Positions 49,208 to 59,900 of a DNA stretch of 64,000 nucleotides are shown piece after piece. The position numbers and the translations under genes are program-made. The stretch lies in NCBI GenBank assembly GCA_000381585.1, contig KB906737.1:434001-498000 (forward strand), in the 5' to 3' direction. Every line of letters begins with the position of its first letter. Within the stretch, counting starts at the first letter, position 1. Under the pieces are notes generated by a model. The model saw nothing but the letters and a program-made list of their open reading frames with translations. It did no database searches and was not told the DNA's origin. Source of the DNA: Acidobacteriaceae bacterium KBS 83. GTDB taxonomy: Bacteria; Acidobacteriota; Terriglobia; Terriglobales; Acidobacteriaceae.

Positions 49208-51007
49208 ATGTCAGAATTGCCTGTTCCGGATACGAAACGCAGCTACAACCGGTTTCTCTTGCTGGTGGCGGGCCTCGGCGGTCTGCTCTATGGCGTAGAT
49301 GTCGGCATCATTGGTGGCGCGCTGCCCTATCTGGAGGCTACGTCGAAGCTGACCGCGGGACAGCTTTCCATCATTGTCGCTGCTGTCCTGCTTGGCAGCG
49401 TTATTTCGACCCTGTTTGCCGGTCTGCTGGCCGATTGGTTGGGCCGTAAGCCGCTGATGACGCTCAGCGGCTTCGCCTTCGTTGTCAGCATTCCAGTCAT
49501 CGCGCTCTCCCATGGCTACGGCTACCTCTTTTTTGGGCGTCTCCTCCAGGGCATTAGCGGCGGACTGATCGGAGTGGTGGTGCCGCTCTACCTTGCCGAA
49601 TGTCTCGCGGCAGCAAATCGCGGCAAGGGTACGGGAGTCTTTCAGTGGCTGTTGACGCTGGGCATCGTTTTGGCCGCTCTGATCGGGATCTATTACAGCT
49701 ATCGGGTGGAGGCCGTTACCCGCATTGCAAACGCAGCTACCGTACTCGCATTCAAGAACCAGGCATGGCGACGTATCTTTTGGGTCTCGCTTCCTCCGGG
49801 AATACTGTTTGTCCTCGGCAGTCTGTTTGTAGCCGAGTCTCCACGCTGGCTTTTTGCGCGCGGCAAAAAGGAGCGCGCATATGGAGCGCTGCTTCGTTCG
49901 CGCACCCCGGAGCAGGCTGACCTTGAGATAAGCGAAATGGAGGAGACGGCGCTGGCCAAGGCTTCCGTCACACCGGGAAAGCATCTCAAAGATTCACTGC
50001 TGCGGCGGAAGTACGTCATACCATTTCTTCTGGCCTGCGTCATCCTCGCCTGCAACACGGCGACCGGCATTAACTCGGTCGTTGCCTACAACACCGACAT
50101 TCTTTTGCAAAGTGGTTTGTCTGATCTGCATGCACATTGGGGATATGTTGTATTCACATGCATGAATTTTTTGATGACCATCGGCGGCATGGCACTGGTG
50201 GATCGCAAAGGGCGCAAGTTCCTCTTCATTCTGGGCACCAGCGGCATTACCGTTTCAATGATCAGTGTGGGATTGCTGTTCCTGACTACGGAGAGAGCCA
50301 ATGTTGACTGCAGGACGATCGTGCAATCAATGGTTGGAGCAGATCAGACGCTTACCCTTCCGTTCGATAAAGCGGAGGCGAAGAGACTACTTGCAGCGAA
50401 GGCCTATTCAGGCAACGAGATCAACAGTGATCGCGCTTCTTTCGGGGTCATCTACTCGTACGGTGACTTCACAGCTGCTACTAGCTTTGTTCGCTCGGAT
50501 GATGCAGGGGCCTCTCCGATTCAAATCCTCCGTGACAACTGTGTACCGAAAACTAAGATAGAAGCATTTTTCAAGAACCCCTTCGGTGATCTAGACGCCG
50601 CGCGCACGGCCCCCTTGAAGATCGAGCGGGCGCTGATCCAAGGAGTTCCCAGTGTCGGACACGGCTGGCTGGTCGCCGCAGGGCTGTACCTGTTCGTGGC
50701 GTTCTATGCAGTCGGTCCGGGCGTCTGCGTTTGGCTTGCTCTCTCCGAACTCATGCCGACACGCATTCGATCGAACGGCATGAGTATCGCGCTCGTCCTC
50801 AATCAACTGGTCTCTACGACGCTGGCGGCAATTTTTCTTCCGGTTGTCAGCAAGCATGGCTATTCCACAATGTTTTTCCTCTTTGCCGGCTTCACCATCA
50901 TCTACCTCATAACGGTGACCTTCTTCCTTCCTGAGACAAAAGGGAAAACGCTGGAGGAAATTGAACGATACTTCGAAGGGACGACTGCGGTTCGGGCCGC
51001 ACAATGA
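49208..51007 (+). CDS. Sugar-porter MFS transporter with large extracytoplasmic insert
   Basis: 599 residues from ATG 49208 (AAAGG upstream). Sugar-porter motifs are present: DVGIIGGALPYL in helix 1, DWLGRKPLM, RLLQGISGGLIGVVVPLYLAE, ATGINSVVAYNTDILL in helix 7, RKGRKFLFI, PTRIRSNGMSI and PETKGKTLEEIE at the end. The protein is about 120 residues longer than usual because of an insert at about 365-475, between helices 9 and 10. This insert contains Cys residues and no hydrophobic helix (NVDCRTIVQSM ... NCVPKTKIEAFF), so it is probably a folded periplasmic domain. Substrate is likely a hexose or pentose with protons. Confidence 0.9.
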   Translation: MSELPVPDTKRSYNRFLLLVAGLGGLLYGVDVGIIGGALPYLEATSKLTAGQLSIIVAAVLLGSVISTLFAGLLADWLGRKPLMTLSGFAFVVSIPVIALSHGYGYLFFGRLLQGISGGLIGVVVPLYLAECLAAANRGKGTGVFQWLLTLGIVLAALIGIYYSYRVEAVTRIANAATVLAFKNQAWRRIFWVSLPPGILFVLGSLFVAESPRWLFARGKKERAYGALLRSRTPEQADLEISEMEETALAKASVTPGKHLKDSLLRRKYVIPFLLACVILACNTATGINSVVAYNTDILLQSGLSDLHAHWGYVVFTCMNFLMTIGGMALVDRKGRKFLFILGTSGITVSMISVGLLFLTTERANVDCRTIVQSMVGADQTLTLPFDKAEAKRLLAAKAYSGNEINSDRASFGVIYSYGDFTAATSFVRSDDAGASPIQILRDNCVPKTKIEAFFKNPFGDLDAARTAPLKIERALIQGVPSVGHGWLVAAGLYLFVAFYAVGPGVCVWLALSELMPTRIRSNGMSIALVLNQLVSTTLAAIFLPVVSKHGYSTMFFLFAGFTIIYLITVTFFLPETKGKTLEEIERYFEGTTAVRAAQ

Positions 51008-51122
51008 CGACTGTTTCCGACCGAGCGAGGACGGCTCTGGGTGATTCTTATCGCCCTCCTGCTGCACAAAAGCGGGCGCTGATTCTATGGCTGCGCCGCA
51101 CGGTCGCGCTCCATTTTGTGAA

Positions 51123-52529
51123 ATGAACGTCACCCTTCTGCCAGCCGTCGCACAGCTTGCCCTGCTTGAACAGCGCAAAATCTCTCCGCTTGAATTGGCC
51201 GAAGAACATATTCGACAGGTTGAGCATCTAAACCCCGCCTTGAATGCGATCATCGACTTCGATGCTGAGCGGGTACGTAGCCAGGCGCGTCAGGCGGGCG
51301 GCGGCGAACTTGTAGGCCTTCCGCTTACGATCAAGTCTTCAATATCGATCAAAGGACATCGATGCGAAATAGGGAGCGTTCTGCGTCGAGGATCGATGGC
51401 CGAGCACGATGCGGAGTCGGTTACTCGTCTACGCGACCACGGCGCTGTGCTTCTTGGGGCGACGAATTGTCCTGAATTTCTGATGGCGTATGAGACCGGC
51501 AACCTGCTCTACGGAAGGACCAACAACCCCTGGGACCTGAGCCGTTCCGCGGGCGGATCGAGTGGCGGTGAAGCCGCGGCGATTGCCGCAGGTATGTCGG
51601 CCGGCGGTTTAGGGAGCGATAGCGGGGGTTCCGTGCGCGAGCCGGCGCATTTCTGCGGCATCTGCTCACTGAAACCGACGCCCGGACGGGTGCCCGGACG
51701 CGGCCACAATCCTCCCTGCATCGGACCTTTTTCCACACTTGGCGCTATTGGCCCGATGGGTCGCACAATTGCAGATGTAAGCCTTCTATTTCGCCTGCTT
51801 GCCACACATGATCCTTTGGATCCGGCGAGTGCGCCGGTTGAGTTGCAGCCAGTAACGATTGAAGATGCAAAGGCGATCGCTGTCGGATGGTTCGAAGACG
51901 ATGGGCTTGTGCCGGTCACGGAGAGCACTCGAGATGCTGTGCGCCACGCCGCACGTGAGTTGGAAGAACAGGGCTTTGATGTTCGGCCATTCCGCCCGGC
52001 GTGGCTCGAGGCAGCGCGTGAACTATGGTGGAAGTTCTTCGTTCAATGCGGGGCGATGTTCTATGCTCCGACCATTCGCGGACGGGAGGAAGAGCTGAGC
52101 CCAATTTTCAGGAATTTTCTCGACATTGCCCGCTCCGAAACACCACTGACGGCTGAATCTTTGCTGCAAGCATGGGCGGATTGCGACACGATTCGCTCGA
52201 GGCTGCTGGCTGAGATGCGCGAGGTTCCGATTCTGCTGACACCAGTCTGCTCGGTGCCTGCTTTTCGGCATGGCGAGCGCGAGTGGAAGATCGACGGCTC
52301 GACAGTTGGATACCTTGATGCGATGCGCTACACGCAATGGTTCAATGTGCTTGCATCACCTGCTGCGGTCGTTCCGGTTGGCACTTCACCAGAAGGGCTT
52401 CCGATTGGAGTGCAAGTAGCAGGTCGGCCATTTGAAGATGAGCTCGTGCTCGCAGTGGCGGCTGCGATCGAACGCGCGTTCGGATACCGGCGCCCGCGAT
52501 TCGCTGAGAGCAAAGGTCACCGAGCATAA
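51123..52529 (+). CDS. Amidase (amidase-signature family)
   Basis: 468 residues from ATG 51123; an in-frame ATG at 51087 would add 12 residues without a better site. The Ser-cisSer-Lys catalytic triad is visible as Lys71 (TIKSS), Ser147 in the AGGSSGGEAAAIAAG stretch and Ser170 in GSDSGGSVREPA. The GatA-like fold and C-terminal PVGTSPEGLPIGVQVAG segment are typical. It hydrolyses amides to acid and ammonia; substrate unknown. No GatB or GatC gene is near, and the C-terminal half is not GatA-like in detail, so it is a stand-alone amidase rather than a transamidosome subunit. Confidence 0.88.
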   Translation: MNVTLLPAVAQLALLEQRKISPLELAEEHIRQVEHLNPALNAIIDFDAERVRSQARQAGGGELVGLPLTIKSSISIKGHRCEIGSVLRRGSMAEHDAESVTRLRDHGAVLLGATNCPEFLMAYETGNLLYGRTNNPWDLSRSAGGSSGGEAAAIAAGMSAGGLGSDSGGSVREPAHFCGICSLKPTPGRVPGRGHNPPCIGPFSTLGAIGPMGRTIADVSLLFRLLATHDPLDPASAPVELQPVTIEDAKAIAVGWFEDDGLVPVTESTRDAVRHAARELEEQGFDVRPFRPAWLEAARELWWKFFVQCGAMFYAPTIRGREEELSPIFRNFLDIARSETPLTAESLLQAWADCDTIRSRLLAEMREVPILLTPVCSVPAFRHGEREWKIDGSTVGYLDAMRYTQWFNVLASPAAVVPVGTSPEGLPIGVQVAGRPFEDELVLAVAAAIERAFGYRRPRFAESKGHRA

Positions 52530-52592
52530 GTGACTCGCTTCGAGCGTACCTTTGTCTGAACCAATTAATCGATCTAGATCCCCTGCGAGCAG

Positions 52593-54386
52593 CTATTTCT
52601 TTTGCGGCTGTGGACGGATCTTCTCAGACGGAACGATACCCTGCCCCTCAAGAACGGAGTAGTACTTATCGACGACCAAATTGTTCAATGTCTCCACCCT
52701 GCCGGATGGCCAATGAATCGTAACACTCTGAATTTTGTCGGAAGCGCCGAGTCCGAAATGAATCCGCAGATCGTTCTGCGATAGATAACTGCCGCCGCTA
52801 TGAACCTCATCGGTTTGCGTCACCCCGCCGGCAACGATGCTGATGCGCCCGTTGAGCGCGAGCCGGTTGCTCTTTGTTCCGGCAAGCTCAAAACTAACCC
52901 AGTGACGACCTGGTATGCCTAGATTGCGAAGAAGCATCGGAGCGCCATCGATGTCCCCGATAACGATATCCATATTGCCGTCGTTGAACAGGTCGCCGAT
53001 GGCAAGGCCGCGCGAGACGCGCCGTTCCTTCAATGCGGGGCCAGCCTCTTCGCTCGCATCGCAGAAGGTGCCATCTTTCTGATTGAGATTGAGCAGCTTC
53101 GGCTCACGATATCCGCCCCCGGAAGGTAACGAATCGACCTGTGGGTAGACATGGCCGCTCACCGCGATGAGGTCGACCCAACCGTCATTGTCCACATCGA
53201 CGAATGCCGTTCCCCATTTGACCCAGGGAAGCGACGGCAGAGCGATGCCCGCGGCGTAGGAAACTTCTTTGAAGTTCCAATCGCCCTCATTGCGATAGAG
53301 GAGGTCGTTTTCGTCCGAAAAATTGGTGACCGAGATCGACGGACGGCCGGTGTGGTTATAGTCGCCGAGCGCAATGCCCATAGACGCTTGCTCCGAGCCG
53401 TCATCGCTCACGGCTGTCCCCGACTCCAGGCCCACATCCTGAAATTTGCCGTTACCAAGGTTCTTGTACAGATACTTCGGCGTAGAGTCGTTCGCTATGT
53501 ATATGTCGGGCTTGCCAGTGTTGTTAAAGTCTGCCCAGACCACTCCGAGCCCATAATAGCCGGTAGCATCGTTGACACCTGCTGTTTTGGAGACGTCCGT
53601 GAAGGTTCCGTCTCCGTTGTTGTGGAACAAAGAATCGCCAGCGCCACGCAGACCGCGCGGTCCGCATTGCACATCAATACCGCGATATTTGCAGAACGGA
53701 GCACTGCCGAAGCCGGGTAAGTCATCGAGATGGAAGTCCACGTAGTTGACGACCATCAGGTCTACAAAACCATCGCCATCGTAATCTCCGAAGGCTGCTC
53801 CGGTTGACCAGCGACCGTCCGCAACGCCGGCTTTCGCGGTGACATCAGTAAATGTGCCGTCGCCGTTGTTGCGATAGAGGACATTTCCGCCCAGGCAGGT
53901 CTCGTAGAGGTCCGGCCAGCCATCGTTGTTGTAGTCGCCAACCGCGCCTCCCATGCCGAAGCACGAGGTCGTCAGGCCAGATTTAACGGTTGCATCCGTG
54001 AAGGTTCCGTCATGATTGTTGTGATACAGGACCCCGAGACTTTTGGCGCCCTTGGTGGCCATTTCCACCGTCGGTGCGTTTGTGAAATAGATGTCTGGCC
54101 AGCCATCGCGATCGTAATCGATCAGTACAACACCTCCACTCATCGACTCGACGATATATCGCTTCGACGGGTCGGAAGTATGGGTGAAGGCAATGCCGCT
54201 GGCGGTAGTGACATCCTCAAGCTGGGACACCGGACGGCCGGCGCATTTAATGCTCTTCGCTCCGGGAGGGGGCGGCGGCGGCGTGGGATGTCCGCTCTGG
54301 GCCGCAGCGAGAGTGATCGACAAAGAAAAAATCGTGACTGAGCGAATAACCTGTGAGGCAACGCGAGAGGATCTCAAATCATTCAT
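52593..54386 (-). CDS. CRTAC1-family exported protein (FG-GAP repeats, ASPIC/UnbV end)
   Basis: 597 residues with a signal peptide (RSVTIFSLSITLAAAQ). Residues 60-450 are FG-GAP/VCBS-like repeats of a beta propeller, many with calcium-type loops (DYDRDGWPDIYFTN, DYNNDGWPDLYE, DYDGDGFVDLMVVN, DVDNDGWVDLIAV, DLFNDGNMDIVIG). The C-terminal ASPIC/UnbV domain follows (SYLSQNDLRIHFGLGASDKIQSVTIHWPSGRVE). Family members are exported or surface-attached; function is unsettled. It is the second gene of an operon with a TPR protein 9 bases upstream. A second member starts at 63412. Confidence 0.9.
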   Translation of the reverse strand: MNDLRSSRVASQVIRSVTIFSLSITLAAAQSGHPTPPPPPPGAKSIKCAGRPVSQLEDVTTASGIAFTHTSDPSKRYIVESMSGGVVLIDYDRDGWPDIYFTNAPTVEMATKGAKSLGVLYHNNHDGTFTDATVKSGLTTSCFGMGGAVGDYNNDGWPDLYETCLGGNVLYRNNGDGTFTDVTAKAGVADGRWSTGAAFGDYDGDGFVDLMVVNYVDFHLDDLPGFGSAPFCKYRGIDVQCGPRGLRGAGDSLFHNNGDGTFTDVSKTAGVNDATGYYGLGVVWADFNNTGKPDIYIANDSTPKYLYKNLGNGKFQDVGLESGTAVSDDGSEQASMGIALGDYNHTGRPSISVTNFSDENDLLYRNEGDWNFKEVSYAAGIALPSLPWVKWGTAFVDVDNDGWVDLIAVSGHVYPQVDSLPSGGGYREPKLLNLNQKDGTFCDASEEAGPALKERRVSRGLAIGDLFNDGNMDIVIGDIDGAPMLLRNLGIPGRHWVSFELAGTKSNRLALNGRISIVAGGVTQTDEVHSGGSYLSQNDLRIHFGLGASDKIQSVTIHWPSGRVETLNNLVVDKYYSVLEGQGIVPSEKIRPQPQKK

Positions 54387-54395
54387 TTCCTTGAA

Positions 54396-56798
54396 TCAGG
54401 GATTCGCTTTCGTTGCCTGTGCAGCACGCGCACGCGATTCGGCTTTGAGCTGCTTATAGATGGCCAATTCCCGATCCGCTTCCGCTGTGCGACCTTCTTT
54501 GCGATAAGCAGCCTGCAGTTGATAGTGCATGTAGTCAGTCTTGGGACTAAGCTGGGCGGCCGCCTCAAAATGAGCAATAGCATCGGCTGTGTTACCGCGG
54601 TTAAGAAGTATTTTGCCAAGCTCATACTGTGCATTCGCGTAGCCAGGATGTGCGGCGATCACCTGCTCAAAGAGTTGTGCTGCTTCGTCGATGCGCGATT
54701 GCTGCACGTAAACGAAACCCAGATGATATTGCGCTGAGGGATCGCCGGGATATAGGGACAGCTCCTGCTGAAATTGCTGCGCCGCCTCCGGCCAGTGCTC
54801 CCAGCGAATGTATGCCAGTCCGGAGTCGTAATGGGCTTTACGCTGGCGGGGGTTGGCCTGGAGTACTTCAGAAAAAATGGCGACAGCTCGCGAATAATCG
54901 CCGATCTCTGTCCACAGCTCGCCTACTAAGAGGAGAACCTCACTGGGCCGCGGCGTAGCCTGAAAGGTATTGAGAACCTCCGTCGCCCGTTTCAGGTCGC
55001 CTATGTGCGCAAGCGATGCCGCCCACGCATATCCTGTTTCGCCATCACTCATACCTCCGGCTCCCAATGGAGCAAACGTCCTTGCCGCATCGACATATCG
55101 GTCAGTCGCAAAGTAGGACATCCCCAGCATGGCACGTATCGGAGCCGCAGCAGGTGTTTGTGCGAGCGCTTTGGAGAGTCCGTCGATCGCTTCCGGGTAA
55201 TTACCGGCGCGAAAGGCGGACTGCCCCAAATTCTTTTCCAGGCCTGGAACCGAAGGATCCCAATGCTTCGCCTCGAGATAATAGTTCAATGCTTTTTCGT
55301 AATCTCCGGTAAGCGCATTCGAGGTAGCAAGATCGCTGTATGCGAGGCCAAGTACCGGGCGCAGTTTGTTCTCCCGCGCAATCGCGGCATCGCGCTGTGC
55401 TGCAGTCAGCTTGCTTTTGGCAATCGTAGCGGCGTCGAGCTTAGACGAAGAATTAATGGCGGATTGAGGAAGTGGCGCCGCCTCGGTCTCCTGCTGTCTG
55501 CTGAGAGGAACGACCGCAGCGCCGGTTCCGGCTCCGTTGGCTGAGGCGATCGACGCGATGCGCTGCTGACTCTGTTCCATGGTCTTGTTCTGCAGATCGC
55601 GCGCCTTGGTTAAAAAGACTTCAGCTTCCTCTTTGCGGCCGGAGGTCGACAGGATCCGCCCGAGGTCCACATAAGCACGGCGAATCTGATAGTTCGATCT
55701 GGCTTCGTCTTTGCCGGTGAGCAGAACGGCCTTGCGCAACATTGTTTCTGCTCGCTGGTTATTGTCCTGCGCATAGGCGTTGAGCCCCATATACAACGGA
55801 GGCTCCGGCGCCTCTGGGTTTATCTGAGCAGCGAGGCCGAGGTAGTGATCCGACTCGGGATACCGGCGCTCTTCGGATGCGAGAAACCCAAGCATGTAGT
55901 TCGCGAGATAGTCATGAGGGTAGTTGCGCACTTCAGCCTTCATCTCGGTTTCGGCCTCCGGGATCGGCTTCCATTCATTCTGGGAGAGCTGCGCGAGTCC
56001 CAGGAAATAATGAGCGTGAGGTGTTGTGGGATCGATCTGGATCGCACGTCGAAACTCGTTGATGGCCGACGGCATATCCTCGGCATCGCGATACGCTCGA
56101 CCGAAGAGTACGTGCAGCGAACCGCTGTCACCGGCGATGTTCTGCATTTGACCGAAGACTTGAACCGCGCGCTGTTTGTCCTCCGGCTTCTTCGTCGCCA
56201 GCAGACAGAGTGACAGCGAGTAGAGCGTTGGGATATCAGGCTGCGCATTCGCGAGGCGCGTAAGGCTCTCTGCAGCGCGTGCATAGTCGCCCTTCTGCAT
56301 CAGCGCACGCGATAGTACCTGGTCCGCCGTGACGTTGAGCGGCGAGGTAGCTCTTGCCATATCTGCATCAGAGATCGCCTCATCCAGTTTCCCCTGCTGC
56401 AGCTCGGCTAGTCCGAGATCTGCCCGGGTTTCGGCGGACGCATCAAAATCGAGGGCCTTGCTGTAGAGTTCGGCGGCTTGCGGGAAGGCTGCCTCGACCA
56501 TCCGTAACTCTGCCATCTGGCGCAATGCCGCCGCGATGAGGTGTCGACTCGCCGCGTTGATCGCGATGGGGTCACCGGAGGCGCGCGCCGTGTTCGCTTC
56601 GGCGATTCGTGCGTTCAATTCAGAAAGATCGGGATCTGATTTCGGTTCGCTTCGGCTGGTGGCGGTGTGCGTTCGAGATTGTCCGCAGACGACAGGCGCG
56701 AATTCGCTTTGAAAAGGAACACCGCTGAAGAGAGCGATCGCAACGAGAAGGGATATGGCCCGGGGCAGATTAGAAACGGATTGGACCATGCGAACCAC
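54396..56798 (-). CDS. Exported TPR-repeat protein
   Basis: 800 residues with an N-terminal export segment (PRAISLLVAIALFSGVPFQS). Almost the whole length is helical tetratricopeptide repeats; the A-helix pattern is clear (AELYSKALDFDASAETRADLGLAELQQGKLDEAI, VFGQMQNIAGDSGSLHVLFGRAY, AHYFLGLAQLSQNEW, YQLQAAYRKEGRTAEADRELAIYKQL). A Gln/Ser-rich non-repeat segment lies at about 395-450. TPR proteins are protein-protein scaffolds. It is co-transcribed with the CRTAC1 gene (9-base gap), so the two likely form a complex in the periplasm or at the outer membrane. Confidence 0.85.
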   Translation of the reverse strand: MVRMVQSVSNLPRAISLLVAIALFSGVPFQSEFAPVVCGQSRTHTATSRSEPKSDPDLSELNARIAEANTARASGDPIAINAASRHLIAAALRQMAELRMVEAAFPQAAELYSKALDFDASAETRADLGLAELQQGKLDEAISDADMARATSPLNVTADQVLSRALMQKGDYARAAESLTRLANAQPDIPTLYSLSLCLLATKKPEDKQRAVQVFGQMQNIAGDSGSLHVLFGRAYRDAEDMPSAINEFRRAIQIDPTTPHAHYFLGLAQLSQNEWKPIPEAETEMKAEVRNYPHDYLANYMLGFLASEERRYPESDHYLGLAAQINPEAPEPPLYMGLNAYAQDNNQRAETMLRKAVLLTGKDEARSNYQIRRAYVDLGRILSTSGRKEEAEVFLTKARDLQNKTMEQSQQRIASIASANGAGTGAAVVPLSRQQETEAAPLPQSAINSSSKLDAATIAKSKLTAAQRDAAIARENKLRPVLGLAYSDLATSNALTGDYEKALNYYLEAKHWDPSVPGLEKNLGQSAFRAGNYPEAIDGLSKALAQTPAAAPIRAMLGMSYFATDRYVDAARTFAPLGAGGMSDGETGYAWAASLAHIGDLKRATEVLNTFQATPRPSEVLLLVGELWTEIGDYSRAVAIFSEVLQANPRQRKAHYDSGLAYIRWEHWPEAAQQFQQELSLYPGDPSAQYHLGFVYVQQSRIDEAAQLFEQVIAAHPGYANAQYELGKILLNRGNTADAIAHFEAAAQLSPKTDYMHYQLQAAYRKEGRTAEADRELAIYKQLKAESRARAAQATKANP

Positions 56799-56973
56799 GG
56801 CTGCGGGATGGGTTGATTCTACAGACAGAACGAGCGGCGATGCTTATCAAAAGCGCCGCCGCTCAGGATTCCAAGCGATTTATCTAGGAGGCTTGTGTAG
56901 TGGCCCAAGTACAGGTGCGCCGGGAGGATCCATTCTGCCAAAGAACCCTCCCAGAGGTTATCGACGAACCTCT

Positions 56974-59900
56974 TTAGAACCGGAACCTAAGGGTGTATTG
57001 CAAATTGCGTCCCTGGTTCAGATTCTGACTACCAGCGGAATTGAAACCTGTAGGCGTGCTGGCAGAGGTGATCACGTTATTGGTTGGACTGCAAGGCTGT
57101 CCGGTAGTTGCTGTCGCTCCGCCGCAATAGACAGGACTTGACGAGGTGAATCCGGAGCCTTCCAGGTTGCTGCTGTTGAAGTTTGGATGGTTGAAGAGAT
57201 CGAAGAAGTCCATGCTGAACTTGAGGTTGTACTTCTCTTTGATGGCCCAGTTCTTTGCCAGCTGGGCATCTACGTTGGTGTTGGGCGCGCCGTAGCAGGA
57301 GCCGCGCGGCGCAAGGTTGCTCGGGAAAGTGCCGATCGTGTAGCCGATCAGCGTGAAGTGGTCATAGTTCTCAATCTGGGGACCATTTCGTCCCACATTG
57401 CAACCGACACTGGTGACCAGAGGCCGTTGGTTGTTGGTGTAACCGGTCCCGGCCAGTGAGTTGAGGGTGCTGGCGACGCCATTGACCGATGCGCCGCTAG
57501 CACCTGATGAGAAGACGCTGAAGGAACTGCCCTGGGCCATGCTGAAGATACTGTTGACTTCCCATCCGCCTGCTGTGTTCTGCACCAGCTTGTTCTGACC
57601 CTCAAACTTGGGCAGGAAGAACACCTCGTTGGCCACGAAGATGTTCGGCCGGTTGATGTTGGTGTTGCCCTTGTCCAGACCAGGATTGTCCTGGTTGGTG
57701 ATGGCCTGCTGGTTGATGCCGCCGGATGAGTTATTCAGCTCGACATTTCCAAGCGAATGCGACCAGGTATATGCCGCCTGGAAGGTGGAGTAGGCGCCGG
57801 TCTGTGCACGGAAGAGCACCTGCAAGGAGTTATAGGAAGCGTGGCCGCCGCGAGCAAAGCCGCCGATCTGCCCGAAGTTGAAGGCAGGACGAAATGCATT
57901 GATCGCAGTGCCACCGTTGGCAAATGCGGAATTCAACCAATTGCCAGGCTGAATGAAGTTCCCGTCGTACATCGACGTAAGGTGCTCACCCACATTGCCT
58001 ACGTATCCAATTTGGAGCGTTGTATTCCGTGCCACTTCCTGTTCGAGGGAGACGTTCCACTGCCAGGAGTTTGGAATAAAGCCACCTGTTGACTTGGTTG
58101 CACTGGGAGATACCGATGCGCTCGTTAAAGGTACGGGTGCATCCATAGCTCGGTTGGTGTTGATACCGAGGACGAACGGCGCGTTGCGAGCCAGGCCCTG
58201 CGCAAGACCGACGGGTTCACGCTGGAAGAACTGGCCGGCGCCGACCCGCACCGCTGTTCTTCCATTGCCGAAGACATCCCAGGCAATGCCGAATCGAGGA
58301 GCAATGCTGTGATGGTTTTGCTCAACCAGGGAATTGTTCGAACCCGGCGTTCCGCCTGAGAGCGGCAGGTTCACACCAATCGAAGCAAGGAATGCCTTCT
58401 GGCTGGCGCAGGGGGAGGTACCTGGCACGACGAGCATTCCGTTACAAGCGTCGCCGGGATTTGCTGTGGCTTCCGCCGCGCTCCAGTTCTTCATGTTGAA
58501 GTTCGCCCATTGGTTGGGGAAGTTGCCGCCGGGATTATGCGCAGCGTCGGTATTTCCTCCGGTCGATGATGCATAGGGTTCCTGGTAGAGAGACCACCGG
58601 AATCCATAGTCGATGGTGACGTTACGCCGGATCTTCCATGAGTCACCGATGTACGGTTCGATGTCGCGCCAGCGAACATCGGCAATACCATCGATGCTGT
58701 TCTCCGAAATACTAGAGAACATCTGGGGATTGGCACCGGTGCCCGGTAACAAGATGTTAGCGAGAGCGTTGTTCGTCTGAGCGTTTGCGGTGAGGGCACC
58801 CAATGAGCCGGGGCCGGTATAGATGCCGCTGGGCAGTACGGGCCGGTCAGCGCCGTTACCGTTGCTCTCGATCTTCGCATTCCAGCTGAGGAAGATACCG
58901 GTCTTCAGCAGGTGATTCCCCTTCACCTTGGAGAGATTATCCTGCACCGTGTAGAGGTCTTCATGGTTGCCGTACGGCGCAATGTTCCACATCGAGGTCG
59001 TGCCCGAGCCGCCGCCTGTGTTGCCGCCGATGTAACCGTAAGGATTCAGACCGCCCCACCCGCCAAAGAACTCACCCTTTTGCTTGATCGATGAAGGGAA
59101 GGTAGCCGGGTAAGCCGCTTGGAGCTTCGGTACAACATCTGCGCGTGTCCCTCCCAGCGTGGTGATAATTGCGTTGTGCCCATAACCGAACTCGACATCG
59201 TTCACCATGGAGTTGGAGATGGTGGAGCTCAGTTTGGCCAGTACACTCTTGGAAGGCTGGCTCCAACTGGAATTGATTGTTGGGAAGTTCGACTCTCCCC
59301 AGAATGCTGAGCCATCGTTCTGCGCCGGGTTTTCCCAGGAATCATTAGTCCAGCGTAGGGTGACGCGATTGGACTTCGTTATGTCGTAGTCCCCGCGGAC
59401 GTTCCACTCGCTCCAGTTGAGTTGGTTATTCAGGAGCTGAGAATAGTTGTTGCCATTGTTGAGCGTGGAGAGGTTCGGAGCTGGATAGAACTGTGCGATC
59501 AGCAAGCCCGCGGCGTCAGGGTTTGCTATCTTGCCACCCGGAGTGGTGTTGCCCGGCAGCGTCGGTAGCGTCGCCCCGCACTGATCGGTAGTAGCGCCGG
59601 GTGCGAAGCCGGTGAAGTCGCCCTGGGACTCGGCAACAGTCGGAACGCAAGACGCCAGCGGAACGCCCTGGATCTCCTTGTTCCACTCCTGGTTCCACCA
59701 CAGGAACAACTTGTCTTTCAGTACCGGACCGCTGAAGTTGTAGCCATAGTCGTTACGGCGCTCTTTTGCTTTGCCCAAGTTGTTGTGATTGGCAAACCAG
59801 TTGTTGGCGTTCAGGGCGTCATTACGGCCGGCGTAAAAGACGCCTCCGTGGAACTGGTTGGTGCCGGATTTCGTGTTGATGCTGATGATGGCGCCGGAGG

